64,000 nt of DNA, from assembly GCA_016712745.1 (NCBI GenBank), contig JADJQN010000003.1:372001-436000 (forward strand). Reading direction: 5' to 3'. Origin of the DNA: Sandaracinaceae bacterium (GTDB taxonomy: Bacteria; Myxococcota_A; Polyangia; Polyangiales; JADJQN01). The notes under the pieces were generated by a model. It made no database searches and was not told where the DNA came from. It was given only the letters and a program-made list of their open reading frames with translations. Below are positions 35,707 through 45,529 of the stretch, piece by piece. The stretch's first letter is position 1. Each line of letters opens with the position of its first letter. Both the position numbers and the translations under genes were made by a program.

Positions 35707-38700
35707 TCATGTGCCAATGAACACGTACACCGCGCCGGAGTTCGTTGCGCCAGAGCCGGCTTCGCTACCGCCAATGCCGGTTGCGCTCGAGCATTCGCCG
35801 GGTCCGGATACGACCATCGTGTCGCCGTCTGACGAGAGCGCCAAGCTCGCACCGAATGACTTACCGGTCGCACCATCGATGTGTGACGCCTTGAGATAAG
35901 CCTGCTGCGTCCACACCGCGCCCGTGCGGATGAACGAATATGCGGCGCCGATATTGCCGAGAGAATCATCGGACTCGTCACCGCCGACGCCCGTCGCGCT
36001 GCTGCGTTCTCCTGTCGCGCCGACTGCCAGGAGAAGACCGTCACTCGACAATGCAACGCTGGTTCCAAAGTAATCGTTCACGCCCGTGTTGGATGCCTTG
36101 ATGTAGTGGCTCTGCGCCCACACGGAAGCCGTGCGCAAGAAAAGGTAGACCGCGCCTGAACCCATCGACGCGTTACTCGCCTGGTCGCCACCGATACCTA
36201 CTGAAGCGCTGTCTTCTTGCGGAGCGCCGACCGCGAGCCGGTCACCGTCCCCGGAAAGCGAAACGCTGGTACCAAACTTGTCGCCCGCTTGAGTATTGGA
36301 CGCCTTGATATAGGCCTGCTGTGTCCAAACCGATGCGGCGCGCGTGAAGACATAGACGGCGCCTGCAGAAAGGGCGCCGTTGTTGCCTTGGTTGCCACCT
36401 ATCCCTGTTGCGTTACTCCGCTCGTCAGGCGCACCCACGGCAAGCGTATTGCCGTCCGATGAAAGTGACAGTGACCAGCCGAACTTGTCGCCGCCTTCTG
36501 CGTTGGAGGCCTTGATGTAGATCTGCTGGGACCATGTGGAGGCGACGCGCGTGAAAACGTAGACCGCGCCTGCAGCTCCGGCGGAGTTGTCCAGCTGATT
36601 GGCGCCGACGCCTTGTCCATTGCTCCACTCGTTTGATGCACCAACCGCCATCGTGTTTCCGTCAGCCGATAGCGCGATGACGTAGCCGAACCAATCTCCA
36701 TTGCCGGTGTTCGACGCTTTGACGTAGGCCTCTTGTGACCACGTCACGCCCGTTCGACTAAGTACATAGACAGCGCCGGCGCCGCCGATGAAGAATGTGT
36801 TGTCGGCTTGGTTGCCGTTGATGCCAGTCGCTCCACTCGCTTCGGAATACGCGCCGACCGCCAGAGTGTTTCCATCGGACGACAGCGCGACGCTGAAACC
36901 GAAGCGGTCATTCATTTCCGTGTTCGAGGCCTTTACGTAGGCCTGCTGCGTCCACGTTGAGCCGGTGCGTGTGAACACGTAGACCGCGCCGGACGTAGTA
37001 GCGGTCTCGTCGTTCTGATTGCCGTTGACGCCAGTTGCGCTGCTATCCTCGTTGGGTGCGCCAACGGCCATCGTGTTGCCATCGCTGGAGATCGCGATGG
37101 CGTAGCCGAACGTATCGTTTGCGCCAGTATTCGACGGCTTCGCGTAGGCCTCTTGCGTGTATGGCCACGGGTCATCGTTCGTGTTCTGCACGCTTACGTC
37201 CGCGACGAGCATCCCGTTGTACGCGTCGCTTGCGCTTACCGCCGGTGACGTAACGATGGTGTAGTTGATATTTGAATCGGGGAAGGCGTCATCCACACCG
37301 GTCACGACCACGGTTTGCGCCATCATCCAGTTCGAGGCGGTGAAAGTGAGCTCAGCAGGCGCGACAGCCCCCTCCGTGGCATCGCTACTCGAAAGTGAAA
37401 CCACAACATCGTCCGTGGGCTGCGCCGTGAGCACGACCGTGAAGCTGGCTGTGCCACCCGTTTCAGTCGTCACCAGACCGGACGTCGGTGTCACGGTGAT
37501 TCCGGCACTCTCGTCGTCGTTGTTCACTAAGTAGAAACGCTGATCGCCGAGCGCGGCGTAGGTGGTATCCGTGGTCGACTGCACGTGCACAACGATCTCG
37601 TAGGTTTGCTGGCCGTCGGCGATGGCGTCGTCAGCGCCAGTGACAATCACGGACTGCGGCGTGTTCCAGTTTGCGCTTGTGAACGTCAGCGACGACAGTG
37701 AAACGGTGCCCTCGGAGGTATCGGTGCTGGTCAACGAGAACGTTACGTCGGCGGTCGGCTCGGAGCGAAGAACCACCGAGAAGGTGGCTGTAGTTGCCGT
37801 TTCGCTTGTAGCCAATGCGCCTGACGGTGAGAGCTGAAACCCGGCCGTCTCGTCATCGTAGTTCAGCACCGGCAGATCGTACGGCGCGAGCGCGTCGTAG
37901 TTCGGATCCGCACTCGTCGACGGACCAATGCGGATTGCGAACGGTTGTGTGCCGTCGGCGATTGCGTCGTTCACGCCGGTGACTGAATAGACCTGCTGAA
38001 CGTTCCAGTTGCTTGGTGTAAAAAGTAGCGATGCGACGCCGATCGTCCCCTCGCTCGTGTCGGTGCTCGCGATGGAGATCGTGACGTCGGCCGCAGGTTG
38101 CGACCGCAAGGCGACGCCAAAGACCGCCGATGCTCCCGCTTCATTTACCGCAAGCGTCGACGTTGGAACCACAACTGTGCCCGTCGTCTCGTTATCGACG
38201 TTGACGCCCGTGACGTCGGGCACGTCTATCGAGTCGTAGTCGACGTCGCTACTCGAAGTCGCGTCGGTCACTACGAGGAACGCTGCGTCGCCATCACGCA
38301 CAAAATCATCAACGCCGCGCACCGTGACAACTTGCGGGGCCGCCCAGTTAAGGGTTGTGAAGGTAACGCTTGCGGGCAAGACGCTTGCTTCGCTCGGAGT
38401 GCCACTCGAAAGCGCGATCGAGACGGGTGCTTGCGGCAACGCATTGAGCACGATCGTAAAACTGTCGCTGCCACCCGTTTCCGTCGTCGCAAGCTCCGAG
38501 GTACGACTGAGTGTGACGCCTGGAGTGTCGTCGTCGATGTTGATCACCGAGACGTCCGCAGGATCGAGTCCGTTGTAGTTCGGGTCATCACTCATCGCGG
38601 GCGCCGTAATGATTGTGTAAGCCACGGTGCCATCTCGATCGCCGTCGTTGATGCCGGTCACGGTCACGGTGTGCGGCGCGTTCCAGTCGAGGGGCGTAAA

Positions 38701-39759
38701 GCGTGCGAGCACGGGCGCTACGCCGCCTTCGGTATAGTCGCTCGTCGCGATTGCAACGGTCACGTCTGCAGCGGGTTGGGTGGCAAGGGCCATGGTGAAC
38801 GTGGTCATGCTGCCGCGCTCTGTCGTTGTAAGGCCGCTCGCTGGCGTGACGATGAAGCCAGCACCGCTCGTGCTGGACGCGACACAGTCGCCTACAACGT
38901 CGCAGACGCGATCGAGCGCGCAAACGAAACCCGTCGGACGATTGGTGAGGTCTTCGCAAACCGGATCCGAATCGCCGTTACACTTCCAATAACCAAAACG
39001 ACAGGGTGCGTCGGGCACAGTGCATATCGTCCCACAGACGATGGCGGTCGACTCTTCGATAGGCATAAGCGGCACGCAGCCCGCGCCAACATCGGGATTA
39101 CACCATTCGGTTGAGCGACAGAGATCATTGTCGGTAACTGGCGTGCAAAGTCCTTCGCTACAACTCTGCGTTGCGCACGTCGCCGTCGGGCCGCATTCGC
39201 TAGCGTTGAGACAGAACGTGATGTCTGGGCAGAATTCGGGCGCAGTCGGCGTGCATCGTGGATCAACGCAACGACCTTCGAGGCAGGTCGACAGTTCGGC
39301 TGAAGCGCCAGGCGAAGGACATGTCACGCCCACGCAGTCGCGCGTGATGTGCACCGGTAGAACGGTGTTGCCTTCAAGCGACAACGAAACGATACGCTCG
39401 ACGAGGAACGCGCCGTTCGGTCGCAACAGGCGCACACGCACGCGATAACTTCCGCGCGGCATCGCGAACGCGGCAACGTCGTGCCCTCGCGCGTAGTCCA
39501 CTCCGAAGCGCGCGACAGCTTCGCTGCCATCAAGGACATGCGCGTTCATCGCTTCCGCAGGCGCATCGAGGATGGTCGTCTGAACGATGCGGAATTCGGG
39601 CCCCGGAACTAGACCCGTCACCAACCGAACCGTGAGCGAAGGCGCCGCCTCGGAGCAGGAAGCTAGTAGTAGAGCGATACCGACAGCCAGGAACTTAGGC
39701 CACACGGCCAGTGAACGCTCTAACTCGCTAATATTTCGGGTGAAGTTCAGAAAACGCAT
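35707..39759 (-). CDS. large lipoprotein: five Calx-beta-like and seven FG-GAP repeats
   Basis: 1350 residues from ATG 39759 (signal ending LLLASC). Layout: N-terminal beta domain; a Cys-rich region of about 130 residues; five repeats of about 105 residues ending near VTGVDD..D plus YxI..P, a Calx-beta-like/immunoglobulin fold with acidic calcium-type loops; then seven repeats of about 60-70 residues of the form SNTGxxDxFGxSVALSSDGNTLAVGAP, the FG-GAP (integrin-type beta-propeller) motif with DxDxDG-like calcium sites. Seven blades would close one propeller. Likely a surface adhesin or matrix protein binding via divalent cations. An ATG 147 bases upstream is in frame but precedes no signal. 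Confidence 0.9.
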   Translation of the reverse strand: MRFLNFTRNISELERSLAVWPKFLAVGIALLLASCSEAAPSLTVRLVTGLVPGPEFRIVQTTILDAPAEAMNAHVLDGSEAVARFGVDYARGHDVAAFAMPRGSYRVRVRLLRPNGAFLVERIVSLSLEGNTVLPVHITRDCVGVTCPSPGASAELSTCLEGRCVDPRCTPTAPEFCPDITFCLNASECGPTATCATQSCSEGLCTPVTDNDLCRSTEWCNPDVGAGCVPLMPIEESTAIVCGTICTVPDAPCRFGYWKCNGDSDPVCEDLTNRPTGFVCALDRVCDVVGDCVASSTSGAGFIVTPASGLTTTERGSMTTFTMALATQPAADVTVAIATSDYTEGGVAPVLARFTPLDWNAPHTVTVTGINDGDRDGTVAYTIITAPAMSDDPNYNGLDPADVSVINIDDDTPGVTLSRTSELATTETGGSDSFTIVLNALPQAPVSIALSSGTPSEASVLPASVTFTTLNWAAPQVVTVRGVDDFVRDGDAAFLVVTDATSSSDVDYDSIDVPDVTGVNVDNETTGTVVVPTSTLAVNEAGASAVFGVALRSQPAADVTISIASTDTSEGTIGVASLLFTPSNWNVQQVYSVTGVNDAIADGTQPFAIRIGPSTSADPNYDALAPYDLPVLNYDDETAGFQLSPSGALATSETATTATFSVVLRSEPTADVTFSLTSTDTSEGTVSLSSLTFTSANWNTPQSVIVTGADDAIADGQQTYEIVVHVQSTTDTTYAALGDQRFYLVNNDDESAGITVTPTSGLVTTETGGTASFTVVLTAQPTDDVVVSLSSSDATEGAVAPAELTFTASNWMMAQTVVVTGVDDAFPDSNINYTIVTSPAVSASDAYNGMLVADVSVQNTNDDPWPYTQEAYAKPSNTGANDTFGYAIAISSDGNTMAVGAPNEDSSATGVNGNQNDETATTSGAVYVFTRTGSTWTQQAYVKASNTEMNDRFGFSVALSSDGNTLAVGAYSEASGATGINGNQADNTFFIGGAGAVYVLSRTGVTWSQEAYVKASNTGNGDWFGYVIALSADGNTMAVGASNEWSNGQGVGANQLDNSAGAAGAVYVFTRVASTWSQQIYIKASNAEGGDKFGWSLSLSSDGNTLAVGAPDERSNATGIGGNQGNNGALSAGAVYVFTRAASVWTQQAYIKASNTQAGDKFGTSVSLSGDGDRLAVGAPQEDSASVGIGGDQASNASMGSGAVYLFLRTASVWAQSHYIKASNTGVNDYFGTSVALSSDGLLLAVGATGERSSATGVGGDESDDSLGNIGAAYSFIRTGAVWTQQAYLKASHIDGATGKSFGASLALSSDGDTMVVSGPGECSSATGIGGSEAGSGATNSGAVYVFIGT

Positions 39760-39951
39760 TGCGCACCAGGCGCCCATGGTCGCAAGCCAGGGCCGAAGCG
39801 GCAACCACCGTCGAGTTCCCCTGTGTCTGCGCGGGTTTCGCGAACACCACCTGCTACGGCGTGCAGAAACGCAGCAATGAAAGCGCAAAGCCCGCGAGCA
39901 GCGCAAAGTGAAGCAACTTCGCCGAACGTATCGAGCTGCGAGGTGGTTGCA

Positions 39952-42900
39952 TCAGCCGAGGTTCGGCGAGAGCCAACGCTCGAGCTCGGCAAGTGGCATC
40001 TTCTTACGTGCGGCGTAATCGGCAAGCTGATCGCGATCGATGCGGCCGACGTTGAAGTAGCGGCTATCAGGATGTGCAAAGTAAATGCCGCTGACGCTTG
40101 CGGCAGGCATCATCGCAAAGCTCTCGGTGAGAGTGATGCCGACTTCGTCAGCGCCCAGAAGTGAGAAGAGGTCCTTCTTGGCAGTGTGGTCGGGGCATGC
40201 TGGGTATCCAAATGCGGGACGGATGCCTCGGTACTTTTCCGCGATGATCTCTTCTTGCGAAAGCGACTCGCCAGCGCCATAGCCCCACTCCTTGCGCACG
40301 CGCGCATGGAGAAGCTCGGCGAAGGCTTCGGCCAATCGATCAGCGAGGCCTTTGGTCATGATCGAGTTGTAGTCGTCGTGGTCTTTTTGGAACATCTCCA
40401 CGATCGACTCGATACCAATGCCGGCCGTGACAGCGAACGCGCCCACGTAGTCGGCAACACCCGAACTCATCGGCGCGATGTAGTCGGCAAGAGATGAGTG
40501 GGGCTGGCCGTCGGGCTTCTCCATTTGCTGACGCAACATGGGAAAGCGCGTTAGCTCCTTCTTACGCGACTCGTCGGTGAAAAGAACGATGTCGTTGCCA
40601 TCGCTATTGGCCGGGTAGAAGCCATAAACAGCGCGCGCGGTGAGTAGCTTCTCGTCGATGATGCGTTTGAGCAGCGTCTTGGCGTTCGCATGCAGCTCGC
40701 GCGCAGCTGCGCCGTACTCAGGGCTTTCGAGAATCGCCGGGTACTTTCCGACCAGCTCCCACGCAGTAAACAGGAATGTCCAATCGATGTAGTCGGCGAT
40801 CTCGGCAAGGGGATAGTTGTCGAGCACACGGCGTCCCAAGAACGAAGGAACTGCAACGTCCTCTTTGCGCCAGGAAATCTTGGTGCGGTTTTCGTTGGTC
40901 TTGGCGTACGGCACAACGGGTTTCGCCGTCTTGCGCGCGTGCAGATCACGAAGCTGTTGTTGGTCTTCGAGCGTCGTCTTCATGAACGCACTCTTCTGCT
41001 TCGCATCGAGGAGCGCCGAAACCACGCCCACTGCACGCGACGCATCGAGCACGTGAACCGTGGGCTCGTGGTACTGCGGTGCGATCTTCACCGCGGTGTG
41101 TTGACGGCTAGTTGTGGCGCCGCCGATGAGCAGCGGAACATTGAACTCGCGGCGCTTCATCTCCTGCGCGACGTAAACCATTTCGTCGAGTGAGGGCGTG
41201 ATCAAACCGCTTAGCCCAATCATGTCGACTTTCTCCGCGATCGCGGTGTCGAGAATTTTCGCGCAGGGCACCATGACACCGAGGTCGATGACCTCGTAGT
41301 TGGTGCAGCCAAGCACGACGCCAACGATGTTTTTCCCGATGTCGTGAACGTCGCCCTTCACGGTCGCGAGAAGCACTTTGCCTTGCGCCGAATGAACGGC
41401 ACCGGAGAGGCGCTTCTCTTCTTCCATAAACGGCAAGAGGTAAGCAACGGCCTTCTTCATGACGCGTGCACTCTTCACAACCTGCGGCAAAAACATTTTT
41501 CCCGCGCCGAAGAGATCGCCGACGACTTTCATGCCGTCCATCAATGGGCCTTCGATCACCAACAACGGACGCTCTAGCTTTTTTCGAGCTTCCTCTGCGT
41601 CAGCTTCGATGAAATCGACGTAGCCGTGAACGAGTGCGTGCGCGAGGCGCTTCTCAACCGTGGTGTCGCGCCAGGCGAGGTCGAGCTCTTTCTTCTTGCC
41701 GCCGCCTTTGACTTGCTCGGCGTACTCAACGAGGCGTTCGGTCGCATCGGGACGACGATTGAAGATGACGTCTTCTACATGCGTGAGCAGAGTCTTCTCG
41801 ATGTCTTCGTACACGACGAGCTGACCGGCATTGACGATGCCCATATCCATGCCCGCTTTGATTGCGTGATAGAGGAAGACCGAGTGCATCGCTTCGCGCA
41901 CGTGATTGTTGCCGCGGAACGAAAAGCTCAGGTTGCTGACGCCACCGCTGATGCGTGCGCCCGGGCACTTTTCTTTGATGATCGTCGTTGCAGCGATGAA
42001 GTTCTTCGCGAACTCGTTGTGCTCTTCGATGCCGGTCGCTATCGCGAGGATGTTCGGATCGAAGATGATGTCTTGGGGATTGAACCCGACCTTATCAACA
42101 AGAATCTCGTACGCGCGTTCGCAAATGGAAACTTTGCGTTCGACGGTTTCGGCTTGGCCCACTTCGTCGAAGGCCATGACGATGACGCCAGCACCGAAGC
42201 GTCGGACGACTTCGGCTTTCTTGATGAAGTCCTCTTCGCCCTCTTTGAGCGAGATGGAGTTCACGATGGCTTTACCTTGCACACAGCGTAAGCCCGCTTC
42301 GATAACGGTCCACTTGCTGCTGTCGATCATGATCGGAATGCGGGAAATTTCCGGCTCGGTCGCAACGAGATTCAGAAACGTCGTCATGGCCGCTTCGGAA
42401 TCGATCATTCCTTCGTCCATGTTCACGTCGAGAATGTTGGCTCCGCCACGAACTTGGTCGAGAGCAACTTCGAGGGCGGTCGAGTAGTCGTTGGCTTTGA
42501 TCAAATCGCGAAAGCGTGCCGAGCCCGTAATGTTGGTGCGCTCGCCGATCATCACGAAGTTGGTCTCCGGACGAAGCGTGAGTGTTTCAAGGCCGCTGAA
42601 ATAAGCGAAGCCGCGCTCGCGGCCACCCTTCACATGAGGCTTTGCTTCAACGACGGCTTGGCCAATCGCGCGGATGTGTGCGGGCGTCGTGCCGCAGCAT
42701 CCGCCAACGATATTTACAAAGCCCGCACGCGCGAACTCGCCAACGAGCGCGCCAGTTTGCTCGGGCGTCTCGTCGTACTCGCCGAACGCGTTGGGAAGGC
42801 CTGCGTTGGGATAGCAGCTGACGTACGTGTCGGAAATGTGCGCCAGCTCTTCGATGTAGGGACGCATCTCGGTCGCGCCAAGCGCACAGTTCACGCCGAC

Positions 42901-43641
42901 GCTCAAGGGCTTGGCATGGGCGACGCTCGTCCAGAACGCATCGACCGTCTGACCCGACAGAGTGCGGCCGCTCTTGTCGGTGATTGTGACGCTAATCATG
43001 ATGGGGAGCGTTTGGCCGCGCTCTTTGAAGACTTCGTCGATGGCGACGAGACACGCCTTGACGTTGAGGGTGTCGAAGATTGTCTCGGCGAGAAGAATAT
43101 CGGCGCCGCCATCCATCAAACCGCGCACTTGCTCGGCGTACGCGAGTCGCACTTGCTCGAAGGTGACGGAGCGCTTGGATGGATCGTTGACGTCGGGCGA
43201 AATCGAGAGCGTACGATTCATGGGACCGAGCGCACCTGCAACGAAGCGCGGACGGTTGGGAGTCTTCTTCGTCCATTCGGCGCAGGCGATTTTCGCGAGA
43301 CGCGCCGCTTCGACGTTCATTTCGTAGACGACTGACTCCAGCTTGTAGTCGGCCTGGGCGATGGCGGTCGCACCGAACGTATTGGTCTCGATGATATCGC
43401 TGCCGGCATCCAGGTACTCGTGATGGATGGCGCTAATGACGTCGGGACGCGTCAGAGTTAGGAGCTCGTTGTTGCCTTTGACATCGTGCGGGTGCGTGGC
43501 GAAACGTTTGCCTTGATAGTCCGATTCGACAAGCTTGTAACGCTGCACCATCGTGCCCATCGCTCCATCGAGCAGAAGCACACGCTCGGCGGCCAAGCGC
43601 TCAAGAAGGACAGAGGTTTGATCTTTCGGAGTCGTAGGCAT
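39952..43641 (-). CDS. metH: cobalamin-dependent methionine synthase
   Basis: Transfers the methyl group of 5-methyltetrahydrofolate to homocysteine through cob(I)alamin. 1229 residues, full length. Domains in order: homocysteine-binding (LLLDGAMGTM near 24, zinc Cys in VNCALGA and GGCCGTTPAH), pterin-binding (GERTNITGS near 350), cap and cobalamin-binding (DVHDIGKNIVG near 740, base-off His), and C-terminal reactivation domain. I saw no cobalamin or SAM riboswitch in the 83-base gap to the divergent gene. Intact. Confidence 0.97.
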   Translation of the reverse strand: MPTTPKDQTSVLLERLAAERVLLLDGAMGTMVQRYKLVESDYQGKRFATHPHDVKGNNELLTLTRPDVISAIHHEYLDAGSDIIETNTFGATAIAQADYKLESVVYEMNVEAARLAKIACAEWTKKTPNRPRFVAGALGPMNRTLSISPDVNDPSKRSVTFEQVRLAYAEQVRGLMDGGADILLAETIFDTLNVKACLVAIDEVFKERGQTLPIMISVTITDKSGRTLSGQTVDAFWTSVAHAKPLSVGVNCALGATEMRPYIEELAHISDTYVSCYPNAGLPNAFGEYDETPEQTGALVGEFARAGFVNIVGGCCGTTPAHIRAIGQAVVEAKPHVKGGRERGFAYFSGLETLTLRPETNFVMIGERTNITGSARFRDLIKANDYSTALEVALDQVRGGANILDVNMDEGMIDSEAAMTTFLNLVATEPEISRIPIMIDSSKWTVIEAGLRCVQGKAIVNSISLKEGEEDFIKKAEVVRRFGAGVIVMAFDEVGQAETVERKVSICERAYEILVDKVGFNPQDIIFDPNILAIATGIEEHNEFAKNFIAATTIIKEKCPGARISGGVSNLSFSFRGNNHVREAMHSVFLYHAIKAGMDMGIVNAGQLVVYEDIEKTLLTHVEDVIFNRRPDATERLVEYAEQVKGGGKKKELDLAWRDTTVEKRLAHALVHGYVDFIEADAEEARKKLERPLLVIEGPLMDGMKVVGDLFGAGKMFLPQVVKSARVMKKAVAYLLPFMEEEKRLSGAVHSAQGKVLLATVKGDVHDIGKNIVGVVLGCTNYEVIDLGVMVPCAKILDTAIAEKVDMIGLSGLITPSLDEMVYVAQEMKRREFNVPLLIGGATTSRQHTAVKIAPQYHEPTVHVLDASRAVGVVSALLDAKQKSAFMKTTLEDQQQLRDLHARKTAKPVVPYAKTNENRTKISWRKEDVAVPSFLGRRVLDNYPLAEIADYIDWTFLFTAWELVGKYPAILESPEYGAAARELHANAKTLLKRIIDEKLLTARAVYGFYPANSDGNDIVLFTDESRKKELTRFPMLRQQMEKPDGQPHSSLADYIAPMSSGVADYVGAFAVTAGIGIESIVEMFQKDHDDYNSIMTKGLADRLAEAFAELLHARVRKEWGYGAGESLSQEEIIAEKYRGIRPAFGYPACPDHTAKKDLFSLLGADEVGITLTESFAMMPAASVSGIYFAHPDSRYFNVGRIDRDQLADYAARKKMPLAELERWLSPNLG

Positions 43642-43724
43642 TTCGAGCGCCCTCTTTTAGGCCTTGTCCGTAGACGTCGCAACCCGGCAGGGCCATACTT
43701 CGACGCAATTCGCGGGGAAAGACT

Positions 43725-44882
43725 ATGCGCATCCAGGGATATAGCTCGCTCGTCGTTGTGGCAGTGATGGCGATGAGTTGCACGAATGTAGGCGAAACTT
43801 CAGCTCCGCAACTGCGAAGCCCCGTTCGCACTAGCTACAATACCTGGGTCAAGTACGAGCCGGAGGGCGCCGTCTGTAGCGACGGCAGTCAGTACAAGTT
43901 CTTCGCGAATTTTTCGCGCACCTCCGACAACCTCCTCGTAAGCTTTGAACCAGGCGGCGCTTGCTGGGATTACGAGAGCTGCACAGGTGGAGTTCGCGGC
44001 GCCGCCAATCCGCACGGCATCCCCGACACGCATATGGACGTATGGCGCATTCATACGCCGCTCTTTTTGCGCAACTCGCCCGACAATCCGATGCCCGATT
44101 GGAACCAAGTCTTTATTCCGTACTGCACGGGCGATATTCACTCGGGCAATAACGTCGCCGTCTACGACGATCCGAGCGGTGAGAATCCGCCACTTACTTA
44201 TCGACACAATGGACATGCCAACGTGCAGGCGGTCATCGATTGGATTCACGAAAACTTTCCGACCATACCGCGCATGTTTGTGACCGGATGCAGCGCGGGA
44301 GGCGTGGGTGCAGAAGTGAACTACTACTTCCTGCGAACGTCTTTGCCGCAAGTTGAGCAAGGCTATTTGCTCGACGACTCCGGCCCGATCTTTCCCGACG
44401 GCGGAAACTCGGATCTTCTGCACGCGAAGATTCGAACATCGTGGAACGTGGATCCGATTTTGGATCTGCTGCCCGCGGGTTTCGATCACGAGGATTTTGG
44501 AAGCATCAACACCTTCATCGCCGATCTCTTTCCCGAGGACCGGATGGGCATCACCTTCTTCCGCCGCGATTACAATTTCTCGCTCTATTCGTACGAGCGC
44601 TTTTATGATCACCCGCCGAAAGAGGAAATACACCGACTCTTCTGGGAAGACACGCAGAGCCTGACGGCGCAGTACGACTCGCGCGAGAACCTTAGCTACT
44701 ACATCCCTTACTACCGCGAGTACAACGACAGTCACTGCGTGACGATCTTAGGATTCGGTGGAACGGAAATCGAAGAATCGCGCGTCGACGCCGCCGACTA
44801 CATCCGCAACCTTCTCGACAACAACGTGCCCCAACAAAGCTACGTCGAGTCCGAACAACCCACCGAAGACCTCCCCCGCTAA
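43725..44882 (+). CDS. pectin-acetylesterase-like lipoprotein
   Basis: 385 residues. Lipoprotein signal ending VMAMSC. The fold pattern of pectinacetylesterase/PAE-type hydrolases: FEPGGACWDYESC (oxyanion, near 65), VFIPYCTGDIHSGNN near 125, nucleophile elbow VTGCSAGGVGA near 185, a Cys-rich core. Probably deacetylates polysaccharides or other esters outside the cell; substrate not established. Divergent from metH. The 3' end leads into the repeat island. Confidence 0.88.
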   Translation: MRIQGYSSLVVVAVMAMSCTNVGETSAPQLRSPVRTSYNTWVKYEPEGAVCSDGSQYKFFANFSRTSDNLLVSFEPGGACWDYESCTGGVRGAANPHGIPDTHMDVWRIHTPLFLRNSPDNPMPDWNQVFIPYCTGDIHSGNNVAVYDDPSGENPPLTYRHNGHANVQAVIDWIHENFPTIPRMFVTGCSAGGVGAEVNYYFLRTSLPQVEQGYLLDDSGPIFPDGGNSDLLHAKIRTSWNVDPILDLLPAGFDHEDFGSINTFIADLFPEDRMGITFFRRDYNFSLYSYERFYDHPPKEEIHRLFWEDTQSLTAQYDSRENLSYYIPYYREYNDSHCVTILGFGGTEIEESRVDAADYIRNLLDNNVPQQSYVESEQPTEDLPR

Positions 44883-44940
44883 CTCGCCCCTCACCCATCC
44901 GCGTCCAAGCGCGCGAGAGCGCAGTGCCGCACAGGATATA

Positions 44941-45113
44941 GGGGACGTTCCCCTTTCTTCACTCAGCAGGGAAATATAGGGGACGTTCCCCTTTTTTCAT
45001 CAGCAGGTTGAACGGGGAACTGCCGAAAAAGGGGAACGTCTCCTTCTCCCTCCCCCGCTGCCGAAAAGGGGAACGTCCCCTTTTTCCCCGCTGCCGAAAA
45101 GGGGAACGTCCCC
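44941..45113. repeat. array of five GGGGACGTTCCCC hairpins, two plus three in inverted order
   Basis: Copies GGGGACGTTCCCC at 44941 and 44979, then the reverse complement GGGGAACGTCCCC at 45031 (one mismatch), 45068 and 45101. Each is a tiny hairpin of up to 9 bp (AAAAGGGGA/TCCCCTTTT) with loop CGT. Spacers of about 20-38 bp are partly repeated (CGCTGCCGAAAA). A second array at 55654 has the same word and also five copies, so this is a dispersed element. Not a CRISPR: spacers are short and repeated. Confidence 0.9.
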
Positions 45114-45194
45114 TTTTCCGACAGTGCGAACGTCCGCGGTGGTTCTCACACTGCGCAAGTGGTCTGCCGCTCCGAGAAGATGTGCACTAGCGGT

Positions 45195-45369
45195 CGGGCG
45201 AGAGGGGATGCGCGTAAGGGGCGTCTCGAATGCCAAGTGGCAATGCTGGGAACCACGCGCCACTTGGCATGAGAGCCGAGGGAGCGCTTGCCCGCGCCAC
45301 CGGCCGCAAGCCTCTCAGGCGCGGATCTGCAAGCGCTCCCGTCCCCTGAAGCGCGTCCCCTCTCGCCCG
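45195..45369. other. predicted three-way-junction fold (structured DNA or RNA element)
   Basis: Outer stem: 45195-45213 with 45351-45369 (19 bp, one mismatch). Inside it two hairpins: 45230-45241 with 45259-45270 (12 bp, ATGCCAAGTGGC / GCCACTTGGCAT) and 45280-45290 with 45330-45340 (11 bp, GGGAGCGCTTG / CAAGCGCTCCC), the latter enclosing a nested 7-bp stem 45292-45298 with 45318-45324. All arms were checked base by base. No protein frame is convincing. Could be a small RNA, a hairpin mobile element or a cis site; strand unknown. Confidence 0.7.
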
Positions 45370-45442
45370 GCCGCGTAGCTGGCCGTTCTGATACGAGGAG
45401 CACGTCCCCACTTCCGGCCGCGTATTGCTTGGTTGGGCACGT

Positions 45443-45498
45443 TGCACGATGCGCGCTGCACGATGCGCGCTGCACGATGCGCGCTGCGCATTGCGCGT
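45443..45498. repeat. 14-bp tandem repeat
   Basis: TGCACGATGCGCGC occurs three times exactly at 45443, 45457 and 45471, followed by a degenerate fourth copy (TGCGCATTGCGCGT). It lies between the structured element and the nuclease-like gene, closing the 647-base intergenic island 44883-45529, which otherwise holds only the hairpin array and the fold. Confidence 0.9.
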
Positions 45499-45529
45499 TC
45501 CATGGGAACCCTTGCGAGCTTCGTTGTGC

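Noticed and set aside
37622..39114. Several plus-strand open frames inside the FG-GAP/Calx-beta gene
   Set aside because: They are antisense to a clearly repeated protein and do not form repeats themselves in a protein-like way.
39747..40079. Minus-strand ORF in front of the large lipoprotein
   Set aside because: It overlaps the end of metH in another frame and has neither a start context nor a recognisable product.
43642..43724. Cobalamin, SAM or SAH riboswitch in front of metH
   Set aside because: The 83-base gap is too short for a B12 riboswitch and shares no recognisable conserved core.
44941..45113. CRISPR array
   Set aside because: Repeats are 13-22 bp palindromes in two orientations with short, similar spacers, and there are no cas genes.
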